Notes under the pieces: generated by a model
Database searches by the model: none
Told to the model about the DNA's origin: nothing
The model's input: only the letters and a program-made list of their open reading frames with translations
NCBI GenBank assembly: GCA_964453205.1
Contig: CAYVRC010000003.1
Coordinates: forward strand, 38,355-102,354
Direction of reading: 5' to 3'
DNA length: 64,000 nucleotides
DNA from: Crateriforma sp964453205
GTDB lineage: Bacteria; Planctomycetota; Planctomycetia; Pirellulales; Pirellulaceae
In this document: one piece after another, positions 1 to 8,361 of the stretch
Layout of the letters: each line of letters begins with the position of its first letter
How positions within the stretch are numbered: position 1 is the stretch's first letter
Program-made: the position numbers and the translations under genes

Positions 1-1136
1 GCGGCCGTCATCAACGCGGCCAGTCGTTTCAGCCGTGCGGGCTTCTCGGCATTCGGATCGATATCACCCAGTTCGGGAAACAACCACGCCGGCGTCGCCG
101 GTTCACCGGTCGGCTTGTCACAGCGGTGCAGTTCCAAAGGTTCGTCCGCATAAATCGCCGCCAGCGCATAAGCGTCGGACAGTTTCCACTGGTCGATGAA
201 GCTGTCGTGGCACGAGGCGCATTTCATGTTGATGCCCAGCATCGATTGCGAAATGCTTTGCGAGAATTGAATCGGCAGCGTTTGTCCCGCGCTGACTTCG
301 CCCCGCCATTTGATCCCGTCGGCGAAACCCGCACTCTCGGGCGTCGGCGGCGCGATCAACTCCCTCGTCATCACGTCGTAAGGTTTGTTGTCGACCAGCG
401 AGTCGTAGAGCCATCTGCTGATCTGCGTCCGCCCCTTGGTGATGAAGCCCGTGCCCGTGTAATCATTACGGAGCAGATCGTTCCAAAACGTCAGCCAGTG
501 TTCGGCGTAATCGACGTCTCGCGATAGCAGCTTTCGCACCAAGCGATCGTGTTTGTCCGGCGAAGTGTCGTTCAGGTATTCGGTGACCTCGTCGGCCGTG
601 GGCAACAACCCGATCAGGTCCAGCGACGTCCGCCGCAACATCACTCGGTCGTCGGCCGGTTCCAGCGGCGGCGATCCGTTCGATTCGAGATAACGCCCCA
701 TCAATTGATCGATCGGATGCGTCTCGGCGGGGCCGGGCAAGGTGACTTTTTTCAGCTTCACCGACGGCCGAAAAGTCGACTCGGCAAACGTCCAGCCGCT
801 TTCCCACGGCACCGATTCGTCGATCCACTTCCGCAGGACGTCCAACTGTTCCGCGGGAACTCGATCGGATTCCGGCGGCGGCATCTGCATGTCGGGGTCT
901 TTCGACGACACCAGTTCGATCAGGTAAGACGTCTCCGCGTCGCCGACATCCACCGCTCCGGATTCCAAAAACAGCTCGCGGGTGTTCAGCGAAAACCCGC
1001 CCTTCGCTTCCCCGCCGCCGTGGCACTCGGCGCAGTGTTGTTTCAGGATCGGCACCACGTCGTGGGAAAAGTCCACCGCCGGCAAGGAAGGCGTCGCGGA
1101 AGCACAAAGCCAGCACAATAAATGTCGAATGTTCAT
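1..1136 (-). CDS. DUF1549-type planctomycete cytochrome c protein (partial, C-terminus beyond the window)
   Basis: This frame stays open from the ATG at 1136 to the window edge, so only about the first 378 residues are present. The N-terminus is short and hydrophobic, possibly a signal peptide. A haem-type CxxCH follows at C35-H39 (CAECH) inside a PSCyt1-like domain ending in the 'MQMPPP' motif. The DUF1549 domain starts near residue 130 and carries a second CxxCH (CASCH), preceded by 'MLGINMK'. These proteins are known as abundant, exported planctomycete proteins, often encoded beside DUF1501 genes; their substrate is unknown. An AGGAG lies only one base before the ATG, so initiation may differ slightly. 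It is the last gene of a minus-strand run behind the ABC ATPase and the broken amidohydrolase. Confidence 0.85.
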   Translation of the reverse strand, partial: MNIRHLLCWLCASATPSLPAVDFSHDVVPILKQHCAECHGGGEAKGGFSLNTRELFLESGAVDVGDAETSYLIELVSSKDPDMQMPPPESDRVPAEQLDVLRKWIDESVPWESGWTFAESTFRPSVKLKKVTLPGPAETHPIDQLMGRYLESNGSPPLEPADDRVMLRRTSLDLIGLLPTADEVTEYLNDTSPDKHDRLVRKLLSRDVDYAEHWLTFWNDLLRNDYTGTGFITKGRTQISRWLYDSLVDNKPYDVMTRELIAPPTPESAGFADGIKWRGEVSAGQTLPIQFSQSISQSMLGINMKCASCHDSFIDQWKLSDAYALAAIYADEPLELHRCDKPTGEPATPAWLFPELGDIDPNAEKPARLKRLAALMTA

Positions 1137-1140
1137 GCTC

Positions 1141-1597
1141 CTATGATAGCACGCCGTCCGTGATCCGCTCCGAGCAATCCGGTCCGCCCGATCGCATCCC
1201 GGCGGTCACCAATGATCGGCAAGGCGTCGGCCAAACCGGCGGTGCGGCATCGAGATGTCCGCCGCACAGAAAAACCCTCGGGATCACCGATTCGGAGGTC
1301 GACATCCAATCGTAAAACTTAAACGGATGCCACGGGTCTCGAAAATTAGGTGATGCCGTTTTCGAGTTCGTAGTCGACCAGGGTTCTTGCCGAATCTCTC
1401 GAATCAAAATGGGTATCCACCAAACCCGGCAGAAGCGATTTACCCTCGGCGTCGAACCGCACCGCCGTGTTCGGGATATCGGCTTGCGATTGCACGCCGG
1501 CGTATCGAATCGTGTTGCCCTTGACGATCACGCAACCCTTTTCGATCGGCGGGCCGCCGTTGCCATCGATCAACCGGGCGTTGACGATCGCCGTCAT
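1141..1597 (-). pseudogene. Amidohydrolase (imidazolonepropionase-like) remnant, frameshifted and truncated
   Basis: The ATG at 1597 overlaps the stop of the upstream ABC ATPase (ATGA, 4 bases). The first frame reads as the N-terminal beta-sandwich of a metal-dependent amidohydrolase (VNARLIDGNGG ... SLLPGLVDTH) and runs to 'YELENGIT' before a stop near 1351. Homology continues in another frame with 'FRDPWHPFKFYDW' and 'PRVFLCGGHLDAAPPVWP', typical of the next part of the same fold, and then stops at 1141. A functional enzyme would need roughly 400 residues; here about 150 codons remain in two frames, and the next gene starts 5 bases later. The HxH metal motif is already degraded (HFD). This is a decayed gene rather than a sequencing error, because both the frameshift and the loss of the C-terminal two thirds must be explained. 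Confidence 0.8.
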
Positions 1598-2427
1598 TTG
1601 CCCGGCTTGATGGAATACCAAGCGGCATCCTCGTGGCACTCGACTTCGAAACGAAACAGCTCGGATAGTCGACGCGATTCCAACGCTTGGCGTTTCTGGC
1701 CGTCGAACACGATGCGGCCTTGATCCATCAAGACGACCTGCCCGATCTCCGGGATGATTTCGTTGATCGCGTGGGTGACCAACAACAACGTGACTTCACC
1801 GCCGGTAGCGATGTCGCGAATCACGTCCAAGAAATGATGGGTCGCCGCCAAGTCCAAACCGCTGGTCGGTTCGTCCAAAACCAAAATCGGTGGACGATGG
1901 ACCAACGCGCGAGCGATCAAAACCCGTCGACGCTCGCCGGTCGACAGCGTCACCAGTCGTCGATCTCGCAACGCCGTCATGCCGACCTGTTCGGTCGCCA
2001 CCGCGACCGCCGCGTCGACCTTGTCGGTCATCCTCGGTCCGACGTGAGCCAATTCGGTTGCCGTGAATCCGCTGGCGACGGCTTGGCGGACGGTCATGTT
2101 GCCGCTCCGCCCGGTCATGAAGTGGTGATCCAACGACTGCGAGACGATGCCCATTTGCCTGCGAAGTCGGGCGACTTCCCAATCGCTCCGGCCGAGGATT
2201 TTCACGATCCCCTGCGATCCGTCGTCGACAATTGACGGATAAAATTGGCGGATCAGCAATTTCAACAGCGAGGTTTTTCCCGACCCGTTCGGTCCGATGA
2301 TCGCCGTGTGACGCCCGGCCGCAATGGATAGACTGACGTGATCCAAGATCATCGTCTGGTCACGCCAAACCGTTACCTCGGAAAGTTCAAGCAGGGGGAC
2401 TTTCGGTGATTCGGTCTCGGCGGTCAT
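1594..2427 (-). CDS. ABC transporter ATP-binding protein (ModF/YlmA-like)
   Basis: A single nucleotide-binding domain of about 277 residues. Walker A is GPNGSGKT at residues 45-52. A Q-loop follows (GIVSQSLDHHF), then the signature LSTGERRRV, Walker B ILVLDEPTSGLD and the H-loop histidine in LLLVTHAINE. It resembles the ModF/YlmA branch of ABC ATPases, which often stand alone without a membrane partner; none is seen nearby. The ATG at 2427 was chosen because a longer reading would run into the divergent gene starting at 2486. Its stop overlaps the ATG of the amidohydrolase remnant, so the two were once translationally coupled. The transported substrate cannot be deduced. Confidence 0.88.
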   Translation of the reverse strand: MTAETESPKVPLLELSEVTVWRDQTMILDHVSLSIAAGRHTAIIGPNGSGKTSLLKLLIRQFYPSIVDDGSQGIVKILGRSDWEVARLRRQMGIVSQSLDHHFMTGRSGNMTVRQAVASGFTATELAHVGPRMTDKVDAAVAVATEQVGMTALRDRRLVTLSTGERRRVLIARALVHRPPILVLDEPTSGLDLAATHHFLDVIRDIATGGEVTLLLVTHAINEIIPEIGQVVLMDQGRIVFDGQKRQALESRRLSELFRFEVECHEDAAWYSIKPGK

Positions 2428-2485
2428 TTGCGGCGTTCTTGATGAACTTAGTTGTTGGAAACCCTTTGAGCGGAGAGCTTGCCTG

Positions 2486-3436
2486 ATGAATTTCGATTTG
2501 CCCAGCAGACGCCGGTTCATGGCCGGAGCCGCCTCGGCGGTCGCCGCGTCCGTGCTACCCGTATCCGAATCACCCGGTGCCGAAACCGGTGCGTCGGAAT
2601 CGGTCGCTCCGCGTAACCCGATCGCCGTGTCGACCTATTCCTACTGGCGTTACCGTGATGACAGCAAGTTGACGATCGAACGATGTGTCGATTTGGCCGG
2701 TGAGGCGGGCTTCGATGCGGTCGAAATCCTGCACGTGCAAATGGAGGACGAATCGCCGGCGACCTTGCAACGGATCAAGCAGCGGGCGTTCCGCCACGGC
2801 ATGGACCTTTGCGGAATGTCGACCCACCAGTCGTTCGTGTTTCCCGACGCGGCCGAGCGACGAAAGAACGTCGACCACACCATTCGTTGCATCGAATTGG
2901 CGTACGCGATGGGCATCCCGACGATCCGGGTCAACACCGGACGCTGGGGCACGTCGGGCAGTTTCGACGAACTGATGGCGAACAAGGGCATCGAGCCTCG
3001 TTTGGAAGGCTACACCGAAGACGACGGATTCGCGTGGGTCCGCGAAGGTTTCGAAAAGTGCCTGCCCGTCGCCGAAAAATGCGGTGTCGTGCTGGGATTA
3101 GAGAATCACTGGGGGCTCGGACGCACCGCCGACGGCGTTCTGCGAGTGATCAACGAAGTCGATTCCCCTTGGCTGCGGGCGACACTGGACACCGGCAACT
3201 TTCTGGAGGACCAATACACCCAGTATCGAAAGCTTGCACCGGAGGCCGTGTTCGTGCAGGCGAAAACTTATTTCGGCGGTGGCACCTGGTACACGCTGGA
3301 CATCGACTATCAAAAAGTCGCTCGGATCCTCCGCGAAGCGGATTATCGCGGCTACATCAGCTTGGAATTCGAAGGCCGAGAAGCCCACGAGACGGCGATC
3401 CCGAAAAGCTTGGCGATGTTGCGAGAAGTTTTTTAG
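2486..3436 (+). CDS. Tat-exported sugar phosphate isomerase/epimerase-like TIM-barrel protein
   Basis: A protein of 316 residues. The N-terminus has a twin-arginine motif (SRRRFMAG) followed by an alanine-rich hydrophobic stretch, so export by the Tat route is likely. The body is an AP-endonuclease-2/xylose-isomerase-like TIM barrel. Acidic residues at barrel strand ends, expected to bind a divalent metal, are visible in GLENHWG, ATLDTGNF and YISLEFEG. A GGAGAG ribosome binding site sits about 8 bases before the ATG. It is divergent from the ABC ATPase with only 58 bases between starts. The sugar or inositol-type substrate is unknown. Confidence 0.85.
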   Translation: MNFDLPSRRRFMAGAASAVAASVLPVSESPGAETGASESVAPRNPIAVSTYSYWRYRDDSKLTIERCVDLAGEAGFDAVEILHVQMEDESPATLQRIKQRAFRHGMDLCGMSTHQSFVFPDAAERRKNVDHTIRCIELAYAMGIPTIRVNTGRWGTSGSFDELMANKGIEPRLEGYTEDDGFAWVREGFEKCLPVAEKCGVVLGLENHWGLGRTADGVLRVINEVDSPWLRATLDTGNFLEDQYTQYRKLAPEAVFVQAKTYFGGGTWYTLDIDYQKVARILREADYRGYISLEFEGREAHETAIPKSLAMLREVF

Positions 3437-3454
3437 GGGCGCGAGGAGATGTCG

Positions 3455-3949
3455 CTAGGCTCTGACTTTCAAATACCGATGCAACTGACAGGCCGGATAG
3501 CCGTCGTAGAACCTTCGGACCCAGTGACGGCCTGAATCGTTCGCCAAGTGTCGCTGCCAGCCCGCCCGGATCATGAAGCGGTCGCTGATCGACGCGTTGG
3601 AGACGTGGGTGACGATTAACAGCGCGCCACGGATTTCGGCGATGCTTTCCAAAACGTGGCGGGCGCCGATGCAGGTTTGCAAACTCGCCGCGTCGCCGGA
3701 GATCACAAAATCCAGCGTCAGCACCCCCTTCATGCCCAGCGGTTGGTGATAATCCAGATAGCAGACGTCGCCGACGGGACGGCGGAACTTGGCTTGCCAC
3801 CACACGCCGGCGATCGAAACACTGCCGACCGTGCGCCGCCGACGGACGGCGACCAGTTTTCCTAATTCCATCACGATCCGCCCGCTACGCCACGCTCGAA
3901 TCAGCGATTCGTGCTCCGCCGGGTTGTCGACGCTGTGGGGGCCGAACAT
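3455..3949 (-). CDS. Conserved planctomycete hypothetical protein
   Basis: A protein of 164 residues with no signal peptide. The C-terminal part (SDRFMIRAGWQRH ... RHWVRRFYDGYP) looks like the end of a GNAT-like fold, as seen in short planctomycete hypothetical proteins, but no acetyl-CoA loop is obvious. A start at the internal ATG (residue 27) is also possible. It is convergent with the TIM-barrel gene and divergent from the alpha/beta hydrolase with about 29 bases between the two starts, so they may share a promoter region. The function is not known. Confidence 0.65.
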   Translation of the reverse strand: MFGPHSVDNPAEHESLIRAWRSGRIVMELGKLVAVRRRRTVGSVSIAGVWWQAKFRRPVGDVCYLDYHQPLGMKGVLTLDFVISGDAASLQTCIGARHVLESIAEIRGALLIVTHVSNASISDRFMIRAGWQRHLANDSGRHWVRRFYDGYPACQLHRYLKVRA

Positions 3950-3978
3950 GATGACATTTGAACCTGAAAAAGCGAAGC

Positions 3979-4887
3979 ATGACGGATAACGCTGGCGATG
4001 CGAAACGCCCGAAAACGTTGCGACCGCTTTGGTATCGTATCGGCCGGATCATCGCGATCGGCTACTTAACTGTGTTGGTGACGCTACTCGTGTTGGAATC
4101 CAGACTGGTCTATCCGGGCGCTTATCAGGCCGTCGACGCTCGTGAGGTGGTGGGTGTCGAGACGACGGCGGAGCCGTTCGAGTATCAGTCCGCCGACGGG
4201 ACGCGTTTGATCGGCCAGTTGGTGCGTCGGGGAGACGCCGTTGAGAACGATGGCAAGGAAAATTCCGCCCCGCCGCGTTATCTGGTTTTTTTTCACGGCA
4301 ACGGGACCAAGGCGATCTGGTCGCGGGGGTTCATCGAGCGATTGTCGGCGGCCACCGGGGCGACCGTTCTGGCGGCAGAGTACCGCGGATTCGGCGCGGA
4401 CCGCGTGCGGTTGAGCGAATCCGGCGTGGTGGCCGATAGCGTCGCGGCGGTCGACAGTTTTTGCGACGCTTTGGGCATCAAGCCGCAAGACGTTTTTGTG
4501 TACGGTTCGTCGCTGGGCGGCGGATGTGCCGCGGCGGTTGCCCGGCAACGGCCCGTCAAGGGCGTGATCTTGGAACGATCCTTCGATCGCTTGGTCGACG
4601 TCGCCGCGGGGATGTATCCGTACATGCCGGTTCGTTGGCTGATGCGAAACCGCTTCGATTCGATCGCGAGGCTGAAAGACTTCCGCGGACCGGTGCTGCA
4701 AATTCACGGCGACGTCGATGTCGTCGTTCCGATTCATCACGCCAAGCGTTTGCAAAAGGCGTTGACGACGAAGGATCAGACTTTCATCGAAAGACAGGGG
4801 CTCGGTCACAATGATTCGATCGACGACGTGTTGCTTCGGCAAGTCGGCGACTGGATGGGTGCACGCGCCGGAGATCCGAACGGCTGA
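3979..4887 (+). CDS. Alpha/beta hydrolase with N-terminal membrane anchor
   Basis: About 302 residues. One N-terminal transmembrane segment (IIAIGYLTVLVTLLVLE) is followed by a serine hydrolase fold. The oxyanion region is FFHGNGTK. The nucleophile elbow is GSSLGGG, the acid is likely the Asp in HGDVDVVVP, and the base is the His in GLGHND. This matches the BEM46/FrsA-like group of membrane-anchored hydrolases, usually of unknown substrate. An upstream in-frame TTG at 3958 is possible, but the ATG at 3979 gives a more natural start. The gene is followed by a strong inverted repeat at 4937-4974. Confidence 0.85.
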   Translation: MTDNAGDAKRPKTLRPLWYRIGRIIAIGYLTVLVTLLVLESRLVYPGAYQAVDAREVVGVETTAEPFEYQSADGTRLIGQLVRRGDAVENDGKENSAPPRYLVFFHGNGTKAIWSRGFIERLSAATGATVLAAEYRGFGADRVRLSESGVVADSVAAVDSFCDALGIKPQDVFVYGSSLGGGCAAAVARQRPVKGVILERSFDRLVDVAAGMYPYMPVRWLMRNRFDSIARLKDFRGPVLQIHGDVDVVVPIHHAKRLQKALTTKDQTFIERQGLGHNDSIDDVLLRQVGDWMGARAGDPNG

Positions 4888-4936
4888 TCCGGCGGGGCGA
4901 ACCTTGTCACGTGCGGCCCTTCGATCGCGGTTCGCT

Positions 4937-4974
4937 AGAGTCCCTTTCCCAGGGGGCGCCTGGGAAAGGGCTCT
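4937..4974. terminator. Strong hairpin after the hydrolase gene
   Basis: AGAG plus CCCTTTCCCAGG pairs with CCTGGGAAAGGG plus CTCT around a short GC loop; one T is bulged. No U-run follows, so it is either a factor-independent stop without a tail or an intergenic repeat (REP-like) sequence. It is symmetrical and could act on both strands. Confidence 0.5.
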
Positions 4975-5466
4975 AAACGATTCATCGATGTGATCGCCAT
5001 CGGGGCAGGAAGGCTGGCAACATCGATGCGTCAAAGCCGAGACAGGGGGGCAAAGTCGGCTTCGACGAAGAGCTCTCCGGGCATCGCCTTGGGGCAAAGG
5101 CGGGCCGATCTTCGAGGGACGAGTCGGAGGCAGATGACCGTCTCTCTCTGTGGCTCTTCTGAAACAACTGTTCACGATGAAACAAGATACGGCGGCAAGA
5201 AGTAGGTGAATTGTGTTCGAAACCGCCTTTCGAATGGGGGTTTGATTCCGTGTGGACCGCTTGTGTCAACTTTGCGGCGGCTAAAACGTCGCAGGGCGTG
5301 GCTTAAACGTCGCATGGCGAGACCTCGCGTTCCGCCGGAGTCTGTTTCGGGGTACCTTTCCCCCGCGAAAGAATCTTGCACACTGTCCGGCTGAGCGTTG
5401 GCACCTGCAGCGAATCGCGTGGTGACAACACCTCCAAACCGCGACAAAACGGATAGGAACGAATTG
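4975..5466. other. Intergenic stretch upstream of pfkA, no gene seen
   Basis: About 490 bases between the hairpin and the phosphofructokinase start. Short frames exist on both strands but none has a convincing start, signal or family resemblance. The only structure noticed is the 21-base tandem repeat at 5279-5320. It probably holds the promoter and leader of pfkA. Confidence 0.5.
5279..5320. repeat. Two 21-base direct repeats upstream of pfkA
   Basis: Unit 1 (5279-5299) and unit 2 (5300-5320) are head to tail and match at 18 of 21 positions; both contain AAACGTCGCA. The 21-base period is two helical turns, which suits a regulator binding twice on one face. They lie about 150 bases before the pfkA start. 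Confidence 0.55.
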
Positions 5467-6606
5467 ATGGACGATCATCATGTCAGTTTGAATCGGCCCC
5501 GGATCGGGGTGTTGACCTCGGGTGGCGATTGCCCGGGGCTGAACGCGGTGCTTCGTGCGGTCGCCAAGACGGCTTATTGGCAAGGCTACGAGGTGCTGGG
5601 GTTTGAACAGGGCTTCGAAGGCTTGATCGACCCGATTCGCTACAAGCCGCTGACGCAGCAAAGCACTCAAGGCATCTTGACGATGGGCGGCACGATCTTG
5701 GGCAGCACGAACCGAGGCCGCTTTGGTGCCCGCGTCGGCGTCGACGGTCGTGCGGAAATCGATCCGGCGTTGGTCCGGCAAGTCGCCCAGACGTTCGAAT
5801 CGCTGAACTTGGAAGGACTGATCTGCGTCGGCGGCGACGGATCGTTGTCCACGGCCGTCCAGTTCCACGAGGCCGGTTTGCCGGTCGTCGGTGTCCCCAA
5901 GACGATCGACAACGATTTGTCTTGCACGGCGTACACGTTCGGGTTCAACAGCGCGGTGTTGTGCTGCGCCGACGCGTTGGATCGCTTGCACACGACGGCG
6001 GAAAGTCATCGCCGCGTCATGGTGTTGGAGGTCATGGGTCGCCACACCGGATGGATCGCGCTGCACGGCGGCATCGCAGGCGGCGCCGACGTGATCTTAT
6101 TGCCAGAAATCCCATGGCGATACGAAAACATCTTGGCGAAGATCGAAGAGCGTCGGCAGCTGGGAAAGAACTTCACGCTGGTCGTCGTCGCCGAAGGTGC
6201 CAGCCTGCCGGACGGTTCCTTGGTATCGTCCCAAGACACCGGCGGCAATTTGCAAGCGAAACTCGGCGGCATCGGACACGTCGTGACCGCGGAACTGGAG
6301 CATCGCATCGAACAAGAGGTCCGCTGCGTCGTGCTGGGGCATTTGCAACGTGGCGGAGGACCGACGACGTTCGACCGCGTGCTGGCGACCCAGTTCGGCG
6401 CTCATGCGGTGCGGTTGGTGATCGAAAAGAAGTTCGGACAAATGGTTTGCATCCGTCCGCCGGAGATCGCCGACGTGCCGATCTCCGAAGCGGTCGGTTC
6501 GCTTCGCACGGTCAATCCGGCCGCCTCGGACGTGCTGACCGCGCGGGCGTTGGGGATCAACTTGGGTGACACACCGGGTTACCAAAACCCGTTCCAAACG
6601 CGATAG
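5467..6606 (+). CDS. pfkA: 6-phosphofructokinase (group III, ATP-type glycine)
   Basis: About 379 residues from the ATG at 5467; an AGGA lies about 9-10 bases upstream. An earlier TTG at 5398 would add 23 residues unlike the family. The enzyme phosphorylates fructose 6-phosphate in glycolysis. Phosphate-donor residues are readable: GGDGS with Gly125 (the position that is Asp in PPi-dependent enzymes), and PKTIDND with Lys145 (often Gly in classical ATP enzymes) before the catalytic Asp148. The Gly/Lys combination is the mark of group III enzymes, usually ATP-dependent but able to vary. The MGRHTGW substrate loop is intact. The gene stands alone and is followed by a hairpin at 6641-6672. Confidence 0.93.
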   Translation: MDDHHVSLNRPRIGVLTSGGDCPGLNAVLRAVAKTAYWQGYEVLGFEQGFEGLIDPIRYKPLTQQSTQGILTMGGTILGSTNRGRFGARVGVDGRAEIDPALVRQVAQTFESLNLEGLICVGGDGSLSTAVQFHEAGLPVVGVPKTIDNDLSCTAYTFGFNSAVLCCADALDRLHTTAESHRRVMVLEVMGRHTGWIALHGGIAGGADVILLPEIPWRYENILAKIEERRQLGKNFTLVVVAEGASLPDGSLVSSQDTGGNLQAKLGGIGHVVTAELEHRIEQEVRCVVLGHLQRGGGPTTFDRVLATQFGAHAVRLVIEKKFGQMVCIRPPEIADVPISEAVGSLRTVNPAASDVLTARALGINLGDTPGYQNPFQTR

Positions 6607-6924
6607 GATCGAACGACGTTTCGTAGGGCGCAAAGAAAACGGCGAATCAACGTACGCAAACGTTGATTCGCCGCCTTCACCAAAACTGCAAAGTTTCTGT
6701 CGGATTCCGTCGCACATTCCCACGGTGAAACGGAGCGACAGTCCCTTTCGGACTGCTGAGCGTCGGGTCCTCCACATGGTTGACCCTCGCCGGCTTCCTA
6801 CTTTTCGGCTGATCCTACCGACCGACGGGATGGTAAGTGTTAGAAGACCCCAAATCAGCCACCCGCCCATCAATCGATACCGGATGTGTCGATTAATCCA
6901 GCGACGCAAAATAGAAAGTTGCCT
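6607..6924. other. Intergenic region between convergent pfkA and PQQ-propeller genes
   Basis: About 318 bases. Apart from the hairpin at 6641-6672 nothing was recognised. Short frames on both strands lack family features. Confidence 0.45.
6641..6672 (+). terminator. Hairpin downstream of pfkA
   Basis: GGCGAATCAACGT pairs perfectly with ACGTTGATTCGCC across a six-base loop (ACGCAA), a 13-base stem starting 34 bases after the pfkA stop. No T-run follows, so intrinsic termination is likely but not certain. Confidence 0.65.
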
Positions 6925-8217
6925 TCAAGAGGATTCACCCGCATAGCAGACCAACCGATCGTCTACACGAATGATCAGTTTTCCTTGAACAAACACCGGG
7001 GTCGCGCCGACGGGGCCGCCCAGATCGACGTCCAGCAAGGATTCCATCTTGTCGTCGGCCGACATCACGGTCGCTTTGCCTTGCAAGTCGATGGCCAAGA
7101 TTTTGTCACCGACCAAGATCGGCGAGGCGCCGAAGTTTCCGCCCAAGCGTTTGCGAGTGATCGTTTCACCGGTCATCGCATCGAAACAACTGGCGATGCC
7201 GCGATCATCGACGGCGAATAGTTTTCCGTCACGAACGACGGCGGTGGGAACGTAGGGGGCACCGCTTTTGATTCGATAGACTTCCCGGGCGATGCTGCCT
7301 TGATCGGGCATTCGAACGGCGACCATTTCGTTCCCGCCACCACCGCTGCCGCATGATCCGATCAACAAATCTCCGACGACCAGGGGCGAACTGCAGCATC
7401 GTTTGCTGAACGCGTCGGAACGAAATTGCAGGCGACCGTTCGTCAAATCGATGCCGAACAGTCCGTCGCCGGTGTTCGCACCGATCAACCATTTGGGCCG
7501 ACCCGACGCGTCATCGACGACCGCCGGCGTCCCATAACAAACGCGGGTCGTCGTCAGCGGGCACGTCCAATGGGTGTTCCCCGTTTTGCGGTCGACGGCG
7601 ATCATGCGACTTTCACCAGGTTCGTCCCCGGGATCCAGGCTCTCGGCTTGCTGCGAAAAAAACAGAATGACTTGTTCACCGACGACCAACGGACTGGCCC
7701 CGTAACCGTGTTGACTTTGAAAACGTCCGAAGTCGCGTCGCCAGATTTCTTGACCCTCATGATCCATGGCGACCAGAAAAGTGTGTGCCCCGTCGCTCCA
7801 CGTCACGTATACCTGTTCCGCATCGGCGGCGGGTGTTCCCGAGGCCAGCGTGTTGCGTTGGTGCAGATGGTAATCGGATTGCGGAAACTCGGCCGACCAA
7901 ATTTCGGTGCCGTCGGTCAGTGACAGACAGTCCAACGAGATCGAAGACCTCGCGGGCCGGGAACGCAGTAAAAACAAGCGGTCTTTCCAAACGATCGGCG
8001 ACCCGACGTCACGGCTTTTCAGTTCGTGTTGCCAAAGCGTCGTCGAGGCGTCCAGTCTGGCGGGCAATTCCCCCGCGACCACGCGTCCGGTGTCGGCCGA
8101 ACCGCGAAAAGATGGCCAGTCGGCGTCGGCACGGGCGGCCGGGAACGCCGCGACCGTGGCCAGGGAGGTCGTGGCAATCGCGAACCATGCGGCCGCCGGA
8201 AAACTGATTCGTGTCAT
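6925..8217 (-). CDS. Secreted PQQ-like beta-propeller repeat protein
   Basis: A protein of 430 residues with a clear signal peptide (residues 1-31, ending AARADA). The mature part begins DWPSFRG, the usual opening of planctomycete outer-membrane-assembly-lipoprotein-B-like propellers, and contains repeated W/G blades (for example GSPIVWKDRLFLL, GASPLVVGEQVIL, GATPVFVQGKLIIR). Such proteins are exported; no quinoprotein catalytic residues were identified, so a scaffold or binding role is as likely as an enzymatic one. It is convergent with pfkA and divergent from the acetyltransferase at 8362. Confidence 0.88.
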   Translation of the reverse strand: MTRISFPAAAWFAIATTSLATVAAFPAARADADWPSFRGSADTGRVVAGELPARLDASTTLWQHELKSRDVGSPIVWKDRLFLLRSRPARSSISLDCLSLTDGTEIWSAEFPQSDYHLHQRNTLASGTPAADAEQVYVTWSDGAHTFLVAMDHEGQEIWRRDFGRFQSQHGYGASPLVVGEQVILFFSQQAESLDPGDEPGESRMIAVDRKTGNTHWTCPLTTTRVCYGTPAVVDDASGRPKWLIGANTGDGLFGIDLTNGRLQFRSDAFSKRCCSSPLVVGDLLIGSCGSGGGGNEMVAVRMPDQGSIAREVYRIKSGAPYVPTAVVRDGKLFAVDDRGIASCFDAMTGETITRKRLGGNFGASPILVGDKILAIDLQGKATVMSADDKMESLLDVDLGGPVGATPVFVQGKLIIRVDDRLVCYAGESS

Positions 8218-8361
8218 GACGATTGTGCAAGCTGGGAAGTGGACAGGGGCTCAAGAGCGACCGAACGATCAGGGGCGTTTTTCGCCGGGCGATCGAGGCG
8301 GCCGAATCTTTGACGTAGGTTTCAGGGCATTCTAGCCCAACACCGCTTCCACAGGTTCCGC

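Noticed and set aside
5172..5447. A 91-codon minus-strand frame upstream of pfkA
   Set aside because: No ribosome binding site, signal or family match; it spans the direct repeats.
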